Positions 1-12,503 of a DNA stretch of 64,000 bases are shown here, one piece after another. Origin of the DNA: Chondrosia reniformis (lineage: Eukaryota > Porifera > Demospongiae > Chondrillida > Chondrillidae); the NCBI GenBank assembly GCA_947172415.1, contig OX359191.1, forward strand, positions 3,534,001-3,598,000, given 5' to 3'. The position numbers were made by a program, and so were the translations under genes. Position 1 is the first letter of the stretch. The number at the start of each line of letters is the position of its first letter. Under the pieces are notes generated by a model. It saw only the letters and a program-made list of their open reading frames with translations. It was not told where the DNA came from and made no database searches.

Positions 1-3000
1 AGCTATGTACTAGATGTATATTCAAGTTGTATGTTCAATATAGTATTATGTACTAGTTCTATGAACTAGTAGTATTTACTAGTTTCTAGTTGTAAGTACT
101 AGTTATATGTACTAGTTGTATGTACTATGTGTATGTACCAGTTGTTGATTCTTGTACTAGTTATACTATGTACTAGGTAAATATTATTTGTATGTACTAG
201 ATACTTGTTGCATGTACTCGTTGTATGAACTAGTTTTATGAATTAGTTGTGTGCACTCTTTATATGTACTAGTTATATGTACCAGTTATATCTACTAGTT
301 TTATGTTCTAGTGGTATGTACTAGTTATATTTACTAGCTGTATGTACTATTTGTGTGTACTAATTGTATGCAATAATTGTATGTACTAGTTGTAGGTTCT
401 AGTACTACTTAAACTAGGTACTAGGGAGGGACTATATAGTTATATGTACTAGAAACTACTTGTATGTACTTGTTATATAAAGAAGTTATATGACCTAGTT
501 GTATATACCAGTTGTATGTCCTAGTTGTATGTACCAGTTGTTTGTCCTAGCTGATTGTACTATTTACTAGTTATATGTACTAATTTTATCTACTAATTGT
601 ATGTACAAGTTGCATGTACTAGTTGCATGGAAATGTTGTGCGTTCTAGTTCAATGTACTAGTTGTATGTACTCGTTACTAGTTGTTAGTAGTAGTTGTAT
701 GTACTAGTTTTATGTACTAGTTCCAGTTATATGTACTAGTTGTAGGTACTAGTTGTATTTATTAGTTGCAAGTACGATTCGTATGTCCTATTTCTATGTA
801 CTAGTTGTAGGTACTAGTTGTATTTATTAGTTGCAAGTACGATTCGTATGTCCTATTTCTATGTACTAGTTGTATGTACTAGTTAATAGTTGTATAGTCT
901 AGTTGTATGTACTAGTTGTATGTACTATTTGTATATACTAATTGAATGTACAAATTGTATATACTAGGTGTATGTAGTAGTTGTATGTTCTAATTTTTTG
1001 AACTAGTTCTATGTACTAATTGTATGTACTAGTTATGTACTAGTTATATGAATTAGTTTTAAGTCCTAGTTCTGGGCACCAGTTGTATGTACTAGTTTTA
1101 TGTACAACTTTTATGTACTTTTTGTATGTACTATTTGTATGTACTAGTCATATGAACTAGTAATATTAACTAGCTGTAGGTACTATTTGTGTGTACTACT
1201 TGTATGCACTAGTTGTATGTACTAGTTGTATGTACTCAATACTATTTGTATGTACTAGTCGAATGTAGTAGTCATTTGTACTAGTTGAATGTATAAGTAG
1301 TGGGTAACTGTTGTATGTACTAGTTATATGTACTGGTTGTATGTACTATTTGTATGTACCAGTTGTATGTATTAGATGTTTTAACTAGTTTTAAGTTCTA
1401 GTACAAGTTTTACTAGGTACTAGGAATGAACTAGTTCTAAGAACTACTTGTTTGTTTGTGTGAACTAGTTTTCTGTACTAGTTGTATGTACTATATTTAT
1501 GTACTAATTATATGTGTAGGTGCTAGTCAAATGTAATAGTTATATGTACTAGTTATATGTACTAGTTGCAAGTACTAGTCGCATGTACTAGTAGTATATA
1601 CTAATTGTAGGTTCTAGTCCTAATTATACTAGGGACTAGGGAGGTACTAATTGTATATACTAGACATTAGTTGTATGTACTATTCATATGCACTAGTTGT
1701 ATGTATATACTAGTTGTATATACTAGCCCTGTACTAGTTGTAGGTTCTAGTTGTATGTACTATATACTAGTTGTATGTACTAGTTGTACGTACTAGGTGT
1801 ATGTACCAGTTATATTTACTATTTGTATGAACTATTTATATGTGTGGTTACTAGTTATATGTACTAGTTGTATGCGCTAGCTATATGTACTAGTTGTATG
1901 TACTATTTACATTTACTAGGTATACGTGTATGTACCAGATATATGTAGTAGGTGTATGTACTAGTTATATGTCATAGTTGTATGTACTAGTTATATGTCA
2001 TAGTTGTATGTACTAGTTGCATGTACTAGTTGTTTGTACTAGTTGTATGTACTAGTCGCATGTACTAATTATATTTACTAGTTACTAATTTTATGAACTA
2101 GCTGTGCCTACGAATTTTATGTACTGCTTGTATGTGCTAGTTGTATGTACTAGTTGTATGTATATACCAGTTGTATGTACTAGTTAAATGTAGTAGGTGT
2201 GTGAACTTGTTATATGTACTAGTTGAAAGTACTAGTTGTATATATGTGCCAATTGTATGTACACGTTCTGTGTACTAGTTGTATGTTTATACTAGTTGAA
2301 TGTACTAGCTTTGAAATAGATGTATGTTCTAGTTGTATGTACTAGATACTAGTTGCATGTACTATTTGCATGTACTAGTTGTACGTCCTAGTTGTATGTT
2401 CTAGTTGTATTTACTATCTGCATGTACTAGTTATATGTTTGTGTACTAGTTATATGTACTAGTTGTATGTACTAGCTGTATGTACTAGTTGAATGTACTA
2501 TTTATATTTTCTAGGTATATGTGTATGTACTCGTTCTATGAATTAGTTGTATGTACTAGTTTCTAGTTGTATATACTAGTTGTATGTAGTTTTTGTATGT
2601 ACTAGTACTATGTACTGGTACTAGTTATAATTACTAGATGTAGGTACTGGTTGTATGTAGTAGTTGGATGTAGTAGTTGTATGTACTATTTGTTAGTACT
2701 AGTTGTATGAACCAGTTGTATGTATATACTAATTGTAAGTATTAGCTATGTTCTAGTTGTATGTATATACTAGTTTGTTGTATATGTAGTAGTTGTATAT
2801 GCTAGTTTTATGTACTCACACTATGAAAAATCTAGGATACCATTTTCCTACGTGCTATATGCCTATTCTGTAAAAAGAGCCTATAGGGGAACTAAACCTA
2901 AAGAGAGCTTTTGGTTACACTATGTACAAGTTGTATGTACTAGTTATGTACCAGTTGAACGTACTAGTTGTATGCATATACTAGTTGTATGTAGTTGTGT

Positions 3001-6000
3001 GTACTAGTTGTATGTAGTAGTTGTATGTACGTTTTGTATGTACTTGTTGGTTGTACTAGGTGTATGTACTATTTTTAAATACTAGTTATATGTGTATGTA
3101 CTGGTTATATGTAGTAGTTGTATGTAACTTTTGTATATACAAGTTGCCTGTACTACGTGTATCCACTAGCTGTATGTACTAGTTGTAGGTTCTAGTACTT
3201 GTTATATTAGGTACTAAGTAGGCATTAGTTGTATGTACTAGTTGTTAGGACTATTTGAACATATTAGATGTATGTACTAGTTCTATGTACTATTAACTAG
3301 TTGTAGGTACTGGTTGTATGTAGTAGTTGGATGTAGTAGTTGTATGTACTAATTGTATGTATTAATTGTATGCACTAGTTTTATGTATATACTAGTTGTA
3401 TGTAGTAGCTATGTACTAGTTGTATGTACTTTATGTAGTAGTTGTATATACTAGTTGAATGTTCTAGCTGTATATAGTAGTTGTATGAACTCGATACTAT
3501 GTTCCAATCAAATGTAGTATTTATATGTACTAGTTGTATGTATTAGTTGTATGTACTAGTGACTACTACTACTATGTACTCAATACTATTTATATGTACT
3601 AGTCGAATATAGTAGTAATTTGTACTAGTTGAATGTATAAGTAGTTTGTAATTGTTGTATGTACTTATTAAATGAATGAACTAGTTCTATGAGCTACTTG
3701 TTTGTTTGTGTGAACTAGTTTTCTGCACTAGTTGCATGTACTATATTTATGTACTAATTATATGTACTAGTTGCATGTACTAGTTATATGTACTAGTTGT
3801 ATGTGCTAGTTGTATGTACTTGTGGTATGTACTAGTTGTAGGTTCTAGTCCTAATTATACTAGGTACTAGGGAGGTACTAGTTGTATATACTAGACACTA
3901 GTTGTCTGTACTACTTGTATGCACTAGTTGTATGTACTAGTCACATGTACAAGTTATATGTACTAGTTACTAGTTGGATGAACTAGTTGTATGTATATAC
4001 CAGTTGTATATACTAGCTAAATGTACTAATTTTATATATATACTAGTTGTATGTATTAGTTTCCAGTTGTATTTACTAGTTTTATGTACTTGTTGTATGT
4101 ACTATGTGGATTCACTATTTATTTGAACTAGTTATATTTTTATGCATTAGTTATATGTAATAGGTGTGTGTACTAGTTATATGTACTAGAACTAGCTATA
4201 TTTACTAGTTTTAGGTACTAGTAGTATGTATTAGTTGTATGGAGGAGTTGCATGTGCTAATTGTATGTACAAGTTATGTGTACTAGTTGTATGTATATAC
4301 TAGTTGTTATTACTAGCTATGTACTAGTTGTATGTTCTAGTTGTATATACTAGATACTAGTTGAATGTACTAGTTGTAGGTACTAGTTGTATGTACTAGT
4401 TGTATTTACTATTTGTATGTTCTCTTTATATGTGTGTGTACTAGTTATATGTACTAGTTGTATGCGCTAGCTGTATGTAGTAATTGTATGTACTATTTAC
4501 ATTTACTAGGTATACGTGTATGTACTAGATATATATAGTAGGTGTATGTACTAGTTATATGTCCTAGTTGTTTGTACTAGTTGTATGTTCTAGTTGTAGG
4601 TACTAGTTAAATGTAGCAAATGTATGTACTATTTTTATCTACTGTTTATATATATGTGCTATGTGTATGTACAATATAAAAGTACCAGTTATATGAATGT
4701 AGTGGTTATATGTTTGTGAACTAGTTGTATATACTAGTTGTATGCACTAGCTGTATGTACTAGTTGTATGTATTATTTATAATTATAAGGTATATGTGTA
4801 TTTACTAGTTATATGTAGTTGGTGTATGTACTAGTTATATATCCTAGTTGTTTGTCCTAGTTGTATGTACTAGTTGAATGTACTAGTTATATGTACTAGT
4901 TACTAGTTGTATGTACTGGTTATATGTGCTGGTTAATGGTTGTGTGAACTAGTTGTACGACCTGATTGTAAATAGTATGTACTAGTTGTATGTACTATTC
5001 ATAATTACTAGGTATATATGTATGTACTAGTTATATGTAGTAGATGGATGTACTAGTTATATATCCTAGTTGTTTGTCCTAGTTATATGGACTAGTTGAA
5101 TGTACTAGTTGTATGTACTAATTGAATGGGCTAGGTGTTTGTACTATTTGGTATGTACTAGTTGTATGTACTATTTCTATGTACTAGTTATGTACCAGTT
5201 GTACGTAATAGTTGTATGTATATTCTAGTTGTTAATATTAGCTATGTACTAGATGTATATTCAAGCTGTATGTTCTATATAGTATTTTGTACTCGTTCTA
5301 TGAACTAGGAGTATTTTCTAGTTTCTAATTGTATGTACTAGTTGTTAGTACTAGTTTTATGTACTATGTGTATGTACCAGTTGTTGATCCTTGTGCTAGT
5401 TATACTATGTACTAGGTAGGTTCTTTTTGTATGTACTAGATACTTGTTGTATATGCTAGTTGTATGAACTAGTTTTATGAACTAGTTGTATGTACTGTTT
5501 ATATGTACTAGTTATATGTACCAGTTATATGTACCAGTTATATGTACTAGTAGTATGTACCAGTTATAATTACTAGCTTTATGTACTATTTGTGTGTATT
5601 AATTGTATGCACTTGTTGTATGTACTAGTTGTAGGTTCTAGTACTGGTTAAACTAGGTACTAGGTAGGTTCTTTATGGTTATATGTACTAGAAACTACTT
5701 GTATGTACTTGTTATATAAAGTAGTTATATGACCTAGTTGTTTGTACCAGTTGTATGTCCTAGCTGATTGTATTATTTACTAGTTTTATGTACAAGTTGT
5801 GTGTAATAGTTCAATGTAATAGTTGTATGTTTTCATTCCAATTTGTATGTACTAGTTATATGTACTAATTTTATCAACTAATTGCATGTACAAGTTGCAT
5901 GTACTAGCTGCATGTACATGTTCTGCGTTCTAGTTCAATGTACTAGTTGTATGTACTCGTTAATAGTTGTTAGTAGTAGTTGTATGTTCTAGTTTTATGT

Positions 6001-9000
6001 TCTAGTTCCAGTTATATGTACTAGTTGTAGGTACTAGTTGTATATATTAGTTGCAAGTACGATTCGTATGTCCTATTTGCATGTACTAGTTGTATGTACT
6101 AGTTAATAGTTGTATAGTCTAGTTGTGTGTACTAGTTGCGTGCACTAGTTTAAAGTACTAGTTGTATGTACTATGTGCGTGTTCCAGTTGTTGATTCTTG
6201 TACTAGTTATACTATGTACTAGGTAGGTTCTAGTTGTATGTACTAAATACTTGTTGCATGTACTAGTTGTATGTACTAGTAGTATATACTAGTTGTAGGT
6301 TCTAATCCTAATTATACTAGGTACTAGGGAGGAACTAGTTGTATATACTAGACACTAGTTGTATGTACTAGTTATGTGTACTAGTTATATGTACTAGTTG
6401 CATGTACTGTTTTTATGTATAAGTTGTATATACTAGTTGTATGTACTACTTATATGTACTCGTTACATTTGTATGTACTGGGTGTGTGTACGAGTTGTTT
6501 GTACTAGTCATATATACTAGTTGTACGTACTATTTATATATACTAAATATATGTGAATGTACTAGGTATATGTCCTACTTGCATGTACAAGCTGTTTTAT
6601 CTGGTTGTATGTACTAATTCTATGTACTAGTTGTATGTACTTGTTATATGTAGTAGATAGAACCAGATGTATGTACAAGATGTATGCACTAGTACTTTGT
6701 ACTAGCTGTATACTAGTTTTAGGAACTAGTTGTATGTACTATGTGTTTGGACTAGTTGTATGTTCTAGTCGCATGTACTAGTTATATGTACTAGTTACTA
6801 GTTGTATGAACTAGTTGTAACTATTAAATTTATGTACTAGTTGTATGTACTAGTTAATAGTTTTATAGTCTAGTTGTATGTATTAGTTGTATGCACTAGA
6901 TGTAAGTACTAGTTGTATGTACTATGTGTATGTACCAGTTGTTGATTCTTGTACTATTTATACTATGTACTAGGTAGGTTCTAGTTGTATGTACTAGATA
7001 CTTGTTGCATGTACTAGTTGTATGAACTAGTTTTATGAACTAGTTGGGTGTAGTCATTATATGTACTAGGTTTATGTACCAGTTATATGTACTAGTTGTA
7101 TGTACTAGTAGTATGTATTAGTTATATTTACTAGCTGTATGTACTATTTGTGTGTACTAATTGTATGCGCTAGTTGTATGTACTACTTATATGTACTCGT
7201 TACAATTGTATGTACTGGGTGTATGTTCTAGTTGTTTGTACTAGTTATATATACTAGTTGTACGTACTATTTATATATACTATATATATGTGTATGTACT
7301 AGGCATATGTACTACTTGTATGTACAAGCTGTATTAGCTGGTTGTAAGTACTAATTCTACATACTAGTTATATGTACTAGTTTTATATAGTAGATATGAA
7401 CCAGTTGTTTGTACAAGATGTATGCACTAGTTCTTAGTACTAGCTATATACTAGTTTTATGAACTTGTTGTATGTACTATGTGGATGCACTATTTATTTG
7501 AACTAGTTATATTTTTATGTATTATGTTATGTTTTATGTTATATGTACTAGTTGAAAGGACTAGTTGTATGTACTAGTTGTAGGTACTAGAACTAGCTAT
7601 ATTTACTAGTTTTAGGTACTAGTTGTATGTATTCGTTGTATGTAGTAGTTGCATATGCTAATTGTAAGTACAAGTTCTGTGTACTATATAGTTGTATGTA
7701 TATACTAGTTGTATGTACCAGTTGTACGTACTAGTTGTATGTTCTAGTTGTATTTACTAATTGTATGTTCTATTTTTATGTGTGTGTACTAATTATATTT
7801 ACTTGTTGTAGCGCTAGCTGTATGTACTATTTGTATGTACTATTTACATTTACTAGGTATACGTGTATGTACTAGTTATATGTCCTAGTTGTATGTACTA
7901 GTTGCAAGCACTAGTTGTATGTTCCAGTTGTGTGTACTAGTCACATGTAAGAATTATATTTACTAGTTACTAATTTTAAAAACTAGTTGTACCTACGAAT
8001 TTTATGTACTAGTTGTATGTACTCTTTGTATGTATATACTAGTTTTATGTACTAGTTAAATGTACTAGTGTTATATATATATTAGTTGTATGGACTAGTT
8101 TCTAGTTGTATGTACTAGTTTTATGTACCCGTTCAAGGTACTAGTTGTAAGTACTGTTTATAATTCCTAGGTATATGTGTATGTACTAGTTGTATGTAGT
8201 AGGTGTATGTACTAGTTATATGTCCTAGTTGTTTGTACTAGTTATATGTTCTAGTTGAATGTACTAGTTGTATGTACTAGTTGTATATTCTATTTGTGTG
8301 TATTGTTACGATGTACTAGTTGTATGTACTTATTGCATGTACTAGTTGTATGCACTAGTTTTATGAACTAGTTCTATTTATATTTACTAGTTGTTGTTGT
8401 ATGTATATACTAGTTGTATGTACTAATTGTATGTCCTAAGTGTGTGTACTAAATGGAATGTATTAGTTGTATGTACTCTTTGTATGTACTAGTTATATGT
8501 ACTAATTTTATCTACTAATTGTATGTTCAAGTTGCATGTACTAGTTGCATGAACATGTTGTGCATACTACTTCAATGTACTAGTTGTGTGTACTCGTTAC
8601 TAGTTTTTAGTAGTAGGTGTAAGTACTAGTTTTATGAACTAGTTCCAGTTTTATGTACTAGTTGTAGGTACTAGTTGTATTTATTAGTTGCAAGTACGAT
8701 TCGTAAGTCCTATTTGCATGTACTAGTTGTATGTACTAGTTGTATGTACTAGTTGTAGGTTCAAGTCCTAGTTATATTAGATACTAGGGAGGTGCTAGTT
8801 CTATGTACTAGATACTAATTATATGTACTTATTGTTTGTACTAGTTGTGTGTAATTGTACCAGTTGTATGTACTATTTGTATGTACGAGTTGCATGTACC
8901 AGTTGTATGTACTAGGTGTATGTAGTAGTTGTATGTTCTAATTGTTTAAACTAGTTCTATGTACTAATTGTATGTACAAGATATGTACTAGTTACTAGTT

Positions 9001-9807
9001 TCTAGTTGTATGTACTATTTATAAGTACTAGTTGTATGTACTATGTGTATGTACCAGTTGTTGATTCTTGTACTACTTATACTTTGTACTAGGTAGGTTC
9101 TAGTTGCATGTACTAGTTTTCTGAACTAGTTGTATGAACTAGTTGTATGTTCTGTTTATATGTACTAGTTATATGTACCAGTTATATGTACTAGTTTTAT
9201 GTACTAGTAGTATGTACAAGTAATATTTACTAGCTGTATGTACTATCTGTGTGTACTAATTGTATGCACTAGTTGTATGTACTAGTTGTATGTACTCAAT
9301 TACTATTTGTATGTACTAGTCGAATGTAGTAGTTATTTGTACTAGTTGAATGTATAAGTAGTGTGTAATTGTTGTATGTACTAGTTGTATGTACTAGTTG
9401 TATGTACTAGTTGTATGTACTAGTTGTATGTACTAGTTGGATGTACTAGTTGTATGTACTAGATGTTTGAACTAGTTGTTAGGTTCTAGCACAAGTTATA
9501 ACTAAATACTAGGAATGAACTGGTTCTATGAACTACTTGTTTGTTGGTGTGAACATGTTTTTTGTACTAGTTGCATGTACTATATTTATGTACTAATTAT
9601 ATGTGTATGTACTAGTCATATGTACCAGTTATATGTACTAGTTGAATGTACCACTTTTGTGTAATTTTGTATGTACTAGTTGTATGTACTACTTATATGT
9701 ACACGTTACATTTGTATGTACTGGGTGTATGTACCAGTTGTTTGTACTAGATATGAACCAGTTGTATGTACAAGATGTATGCACTAGTTCTTTGTACTAG
9801 CTGTATA
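1..9807 (+). repeat. 13-bp satellite, plus-sense block 1
   Basis: Degenerate tandem array of a 13-bp monomer (ACTAGTTGTATGT). At about 9371-9440 several perfect copies run in succession, which fixes the period. Common variants carry TTATATG, TTTTATG or TTGCATG after ACTAG. A 65-bp (five-monomer) block is duplicated in tandem at 731-795 and 796-860. Longer recurrences exist: a stretch beginning AGCTATGTACTAGATG at position 1 returns at 5240 and 11006, and a stretch containing GTTGTTGATTCTTGTAC returns many times. No coding region is supported; short open frames here are translations of the repeat. A non-satellite island lies at 2826-2916. Confidence 0.93.
2818..2924. mobile_element. Small non-satellite insertion with 8-bp direct repeats
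   Basis: About 91 bp of unique-looking sequence interrupts the 13-bp satellite and is bounded by the direct repeat ACACTATG at 2818-2825 and 2917-2924. An 8-bp target duplication would fit a hAT-like non-autonomous element, but I see no terminal inverted repeats inside the direct repeats, so the class is unknown. A 65-codon open frame across it (2810-3007) runs into satellite at both ends and is not taken as a gene. Confidence 0.4.
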
Positions 9808-9890
9808 TGTGAAGGACTTCTGCGTGGCTAGGTTCTTGCATATCGGTACGATCGAGGGAACCACACTAGCCAAAATCAACTTAGAATAGA

Positions 9891-9932
9891 TTCCAAACGT
9901 TTCGGTCCAATCCAGGACCTTCATCAGTGGAA
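9891..9932 (-). ncRNA. Hammerhead ribozyme motif, left arm (type I-like)
   Basis: Reading the minus strand: stem I strand TTCCA (9932-9928), core CTGATGA (9927-9921), a 5-bp stem II (GGTCC/GGACC) with a 6-nt loop, core GAAA, then ACGT and T followed by TGGAA (9895-9891), which closes stem I. The order and all core bases match a type I hammerhead whose stem III is only the palindrome ACGT. Such ribozymes are expected to work as dimers. Penelope-like elements are known to encode hammerhead motifs. Activity is inferred. Confidence 0.7.
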
Positions 9933-10268
9933 TTAACACTTACAAAACTGAGATGGCAGGCTTTATACACATGAAAAAAGCGGAAATAAGGTGTGAATAA
10001 ATGTGTTGCTAGGGGATGACAGCTTGCATGCATGAGGTATAAGTCCTATTGTTTAACTGTGATGTGATATACTGGTATAATGGAATATAAAGTAACTGAA
10101 ATATGCTAACATGCAGTGACACAGTCTAATAATCAAGAGGGTGTGTAGAGGTGGATAAGTGGGTTGTACACCCCTGGCAACGGGCCTTCATCTCGTTTAT
10201 TTATTCACACCTTATTTCCGCTTTTTTCATGTGTATAAAGCCTGCCATCTCAGTTTTGTAAGTGTTAA

Positions 10269-10310
10269 TTCCACTGATGAAGGTCCTGGATTGGACCGAA
10301 ACGTTTGGAA
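10269..10310 (+). ncRNA. Hammerhead ribozyme motif, right arm (type I-like)
   Basis: Mirror copy of the motif in the left arm. Stem I is TTCCA (10269-10273) with TGGAA (10306-10310), core CTGATGA is 10274-10280, stem II is GGTCC (10282-10286) with GGACC (10293-10297), core GAAA is 10298-10301, and the palindromic ACGT stem III is 10301-10304. The predicted cleavage point is after T10305. Both strands of the inverted element therefore carry one copy each. Confidence 0.7.
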
Positions 10311-10373
10311 TCTATTCTAAGTTGATTTTGGCTAGTGTGGTTCCCTCGATCGTACCGATATACTAGCTGTATA

Positions 10374-12231
10374 CTAGTTTTATGAACTAGTTGTATGTAC
10401 TAGTTGAATGTACTAGTTGTAGGTTCAAGTCCTAGTCATATTAGGTAATAGCGAATTGCTAGTTGTATGTACTAGTTACTAATTGTATGTACTAGTTGCA
10501 TGTACCAGTTGTGTGTAATTGTACTAGTTGTATGTACTAATACTAGTTATATTTCCTAGTTGTAGGTGCTAGTTGTATGTACTAGTTGTATGTTATAGTT
10601 GCATGTACTAGTTAGATGTACTAGTTACTAGTTGTGTGAACTAGTTGTACCTACTAATTCTATGTAGTAATTGTATGTACTCTTTGTATGTATATATTAG
10701 TTTTATGTACTAGTTAAATGTACTAGTGTTTATATATATACTAGTTGTATATACCAGTTTCTAGTTGAATATACTAGATTTATGTACTATTTGTAATTAC
10801 TAGGTATATGTGTATGTACTAGTTTTATGTAGTAGGTGTATGTACTACTTATATGTCCTAGTTGTTTGTCCTAGTTATATGGACTAGTTGAATGTACTAG
10901 TTGTATGTACAAATTGTATGTGCTAGGTGTGTGTACTATTTGGTATGTACTAGTTATGTACCAGTTGTACTTAATAGTTGTATGTACATACTAGTTGTTA
11001 ATATTAGCTATGTACTAGATGTATATTCAAGTTGTATGTTCTATATAGTATTTTGTACTCGTTCTATAAACTAGTAGCATTTACTAGTTTCTAGTTGTAA
11101 GTATTAGTTATAAGTACTAGTTGTATGTACTATGTGTATGTACCAGTTGTTGTACTAGTTATACTATGTACTAGGTAGATTCTATTTGTATGTACTAGAT
11201 ACTTGTTGCATGTATTAGTTGTATGAACTAGTTTTATGTACAACTTGTATGGACTAGCTGTATGTACTATTTGTATGTATTAGTTGTATGTACTAGGTGA
11301 ATGTTGTAGTTGTACGTTCTAATTTTTTGAACTAGTTCTGTGTACTAATTGTATGTACTAGGTATGTACTAGTCGCTAGTTTCTAGTTGTATGTACTAGT
11401 TGTATGTACTAGTTGTTAGCACCCAATACTATTTGTATCTACTAGTCGAATGTAGTAGTTATTTGTACTAGTTGAATGTATAAGTAATGTGCAACTGTTG
11501 TATGTACCATTTTAATGTACTAGTTGTATGTACTAGTTGTATATACTAGATGTTTGAACTAATTTTAGGTTCTAGTGCAAGTTATACTAGGTACTAGGAA
11601 TGAACTAGTTCTATGAACTACTTGTTTGTTTGTGTTAACTAGTTTTCTGTACTACTTGTATGTACTATATTTATGTGCTAATTATATGTGTATGTATTAG
11701 TCATATGTAATACCTATATGTACTAGTTATTTGTACTAGTTGCATGAACTAGTTGCTTGTACTAGTAGTATATACTAGTTGATGGTTCTAATCCTAATTA
11801 TGCTAGGTACTAGGGAGGAACTAGTTGTATATACTAGACACTAGTTGTATGTACTAGTTATATGTACTAGTTATATGTACTAGTTGTATTTACTACTTAT
11901 ATGTCTAGTTGTATGTACTAGTTGTATGTACTACGTATATGGACTCGTTACATTTGTATGTACTGGTTGTCCGTACTAGTTGTTTGTACTAGTTGTATAT
12001 ACTAGTTTTACATACTATTTCTATGTACTACATATATTAATACATGTACTTGGTACATGTATTACTTGTATGTACTAGCTGTATTAGCTGGTTGTATGTA
12101 CTAGTCGCAAGTACTAGTTATATGTACTAGTTACTAGTTGTATGAACTAGTTGTACCTATTAATTTTATGTACTAGTTGTATGTTCTAGTTGTATGTATA
12201 TACCAGTTGTATGTACTAGTTAAATGTACTT
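10374..12231 (+). repeat. 13-bp satellite, plus-sense block 2
   Basis: Continuation of the 13-bp satellite. It includes another copy of the long-range variant beginning AGCTATGTACTAGATG (11006). No gene or RNA seen. Confidence 0.9.
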
Positions 12232-12500
12232 ATTAGGGGCTGTATTATGTATAATATGAGTTCATACTCAAGTTTTGTAACACTTAATTTATACGTCAAT
12301 ACATCGTTTTTGCAAATGGCGGCGTTCAGGAAGCTTTGGTTAACGAAGTTTTTCCATCGTAATTTATAAAGTTCAGGACACTCAAGCGTCCTCAAATGTT
12401 AGTATTCCGAATGTATATATCAAATCCCAATGATGCGGCCAAGTAGTTTGAGTTAATTCGGGGGGCGGTAGCCCCATGAGTTTTTAAACTCGAAATACTT
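12227..12500 (+). mobile_element. Unknown interspersed repeat R1, copy 1 (short)
   Basis: Non-satellite sequence 12232-12495 flanked by the 5-bp direct repeat TACTT (12227-12231, 12496-12500). It shares its last roughly 250 bp with the copies at 16565-16944 and 33456-33886, ending in TTTTTAAACTCGAAATACTT. The 5' portion present in the longer copies is missing, which resembles 5' truncation of a retroposed element. It has no poly(A) tail, no terminal inverted repeats and no useful reading frame. Family unknown. Confidence 0.6.
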
Positions 12501-12503
12501 CTT

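Larger units (their letters stand above)
9795..10373. mobile_element. Fold-back PLE terminal fragment with 13-bp target duplication
   Basis: A 553-bp insertion (9808-10360) flanked by the 13-bp direct repeat TACTAGCTGTATA (9795-9807 and 10361-10373). It consists of two inverted arms of about 162 bp (9840-10001 and 10199-10361, near perfect) around a spacer of about 197 bp with no gene. A short unpaired piece, about 9808-9839, lies outside the left arm. Each arm carries a hammerhead-like core and the GAAACGTTTGG signature also found at the ends of the PLE copies at 20-24 kb. I infer a non-autonomous Penelope-like derivative containing only terminal repeats. The satellite near 6704 has the same variant without the insertion and serves as a paralogous empty site. 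Confidence 0.7.

Noticed and set aside
2810..3007. 65-codon plus-strand open frame
   Set aside because: It begins in satellite, crosses the small insertion and ends in satellite; the last third is translated 13-bp repeat.
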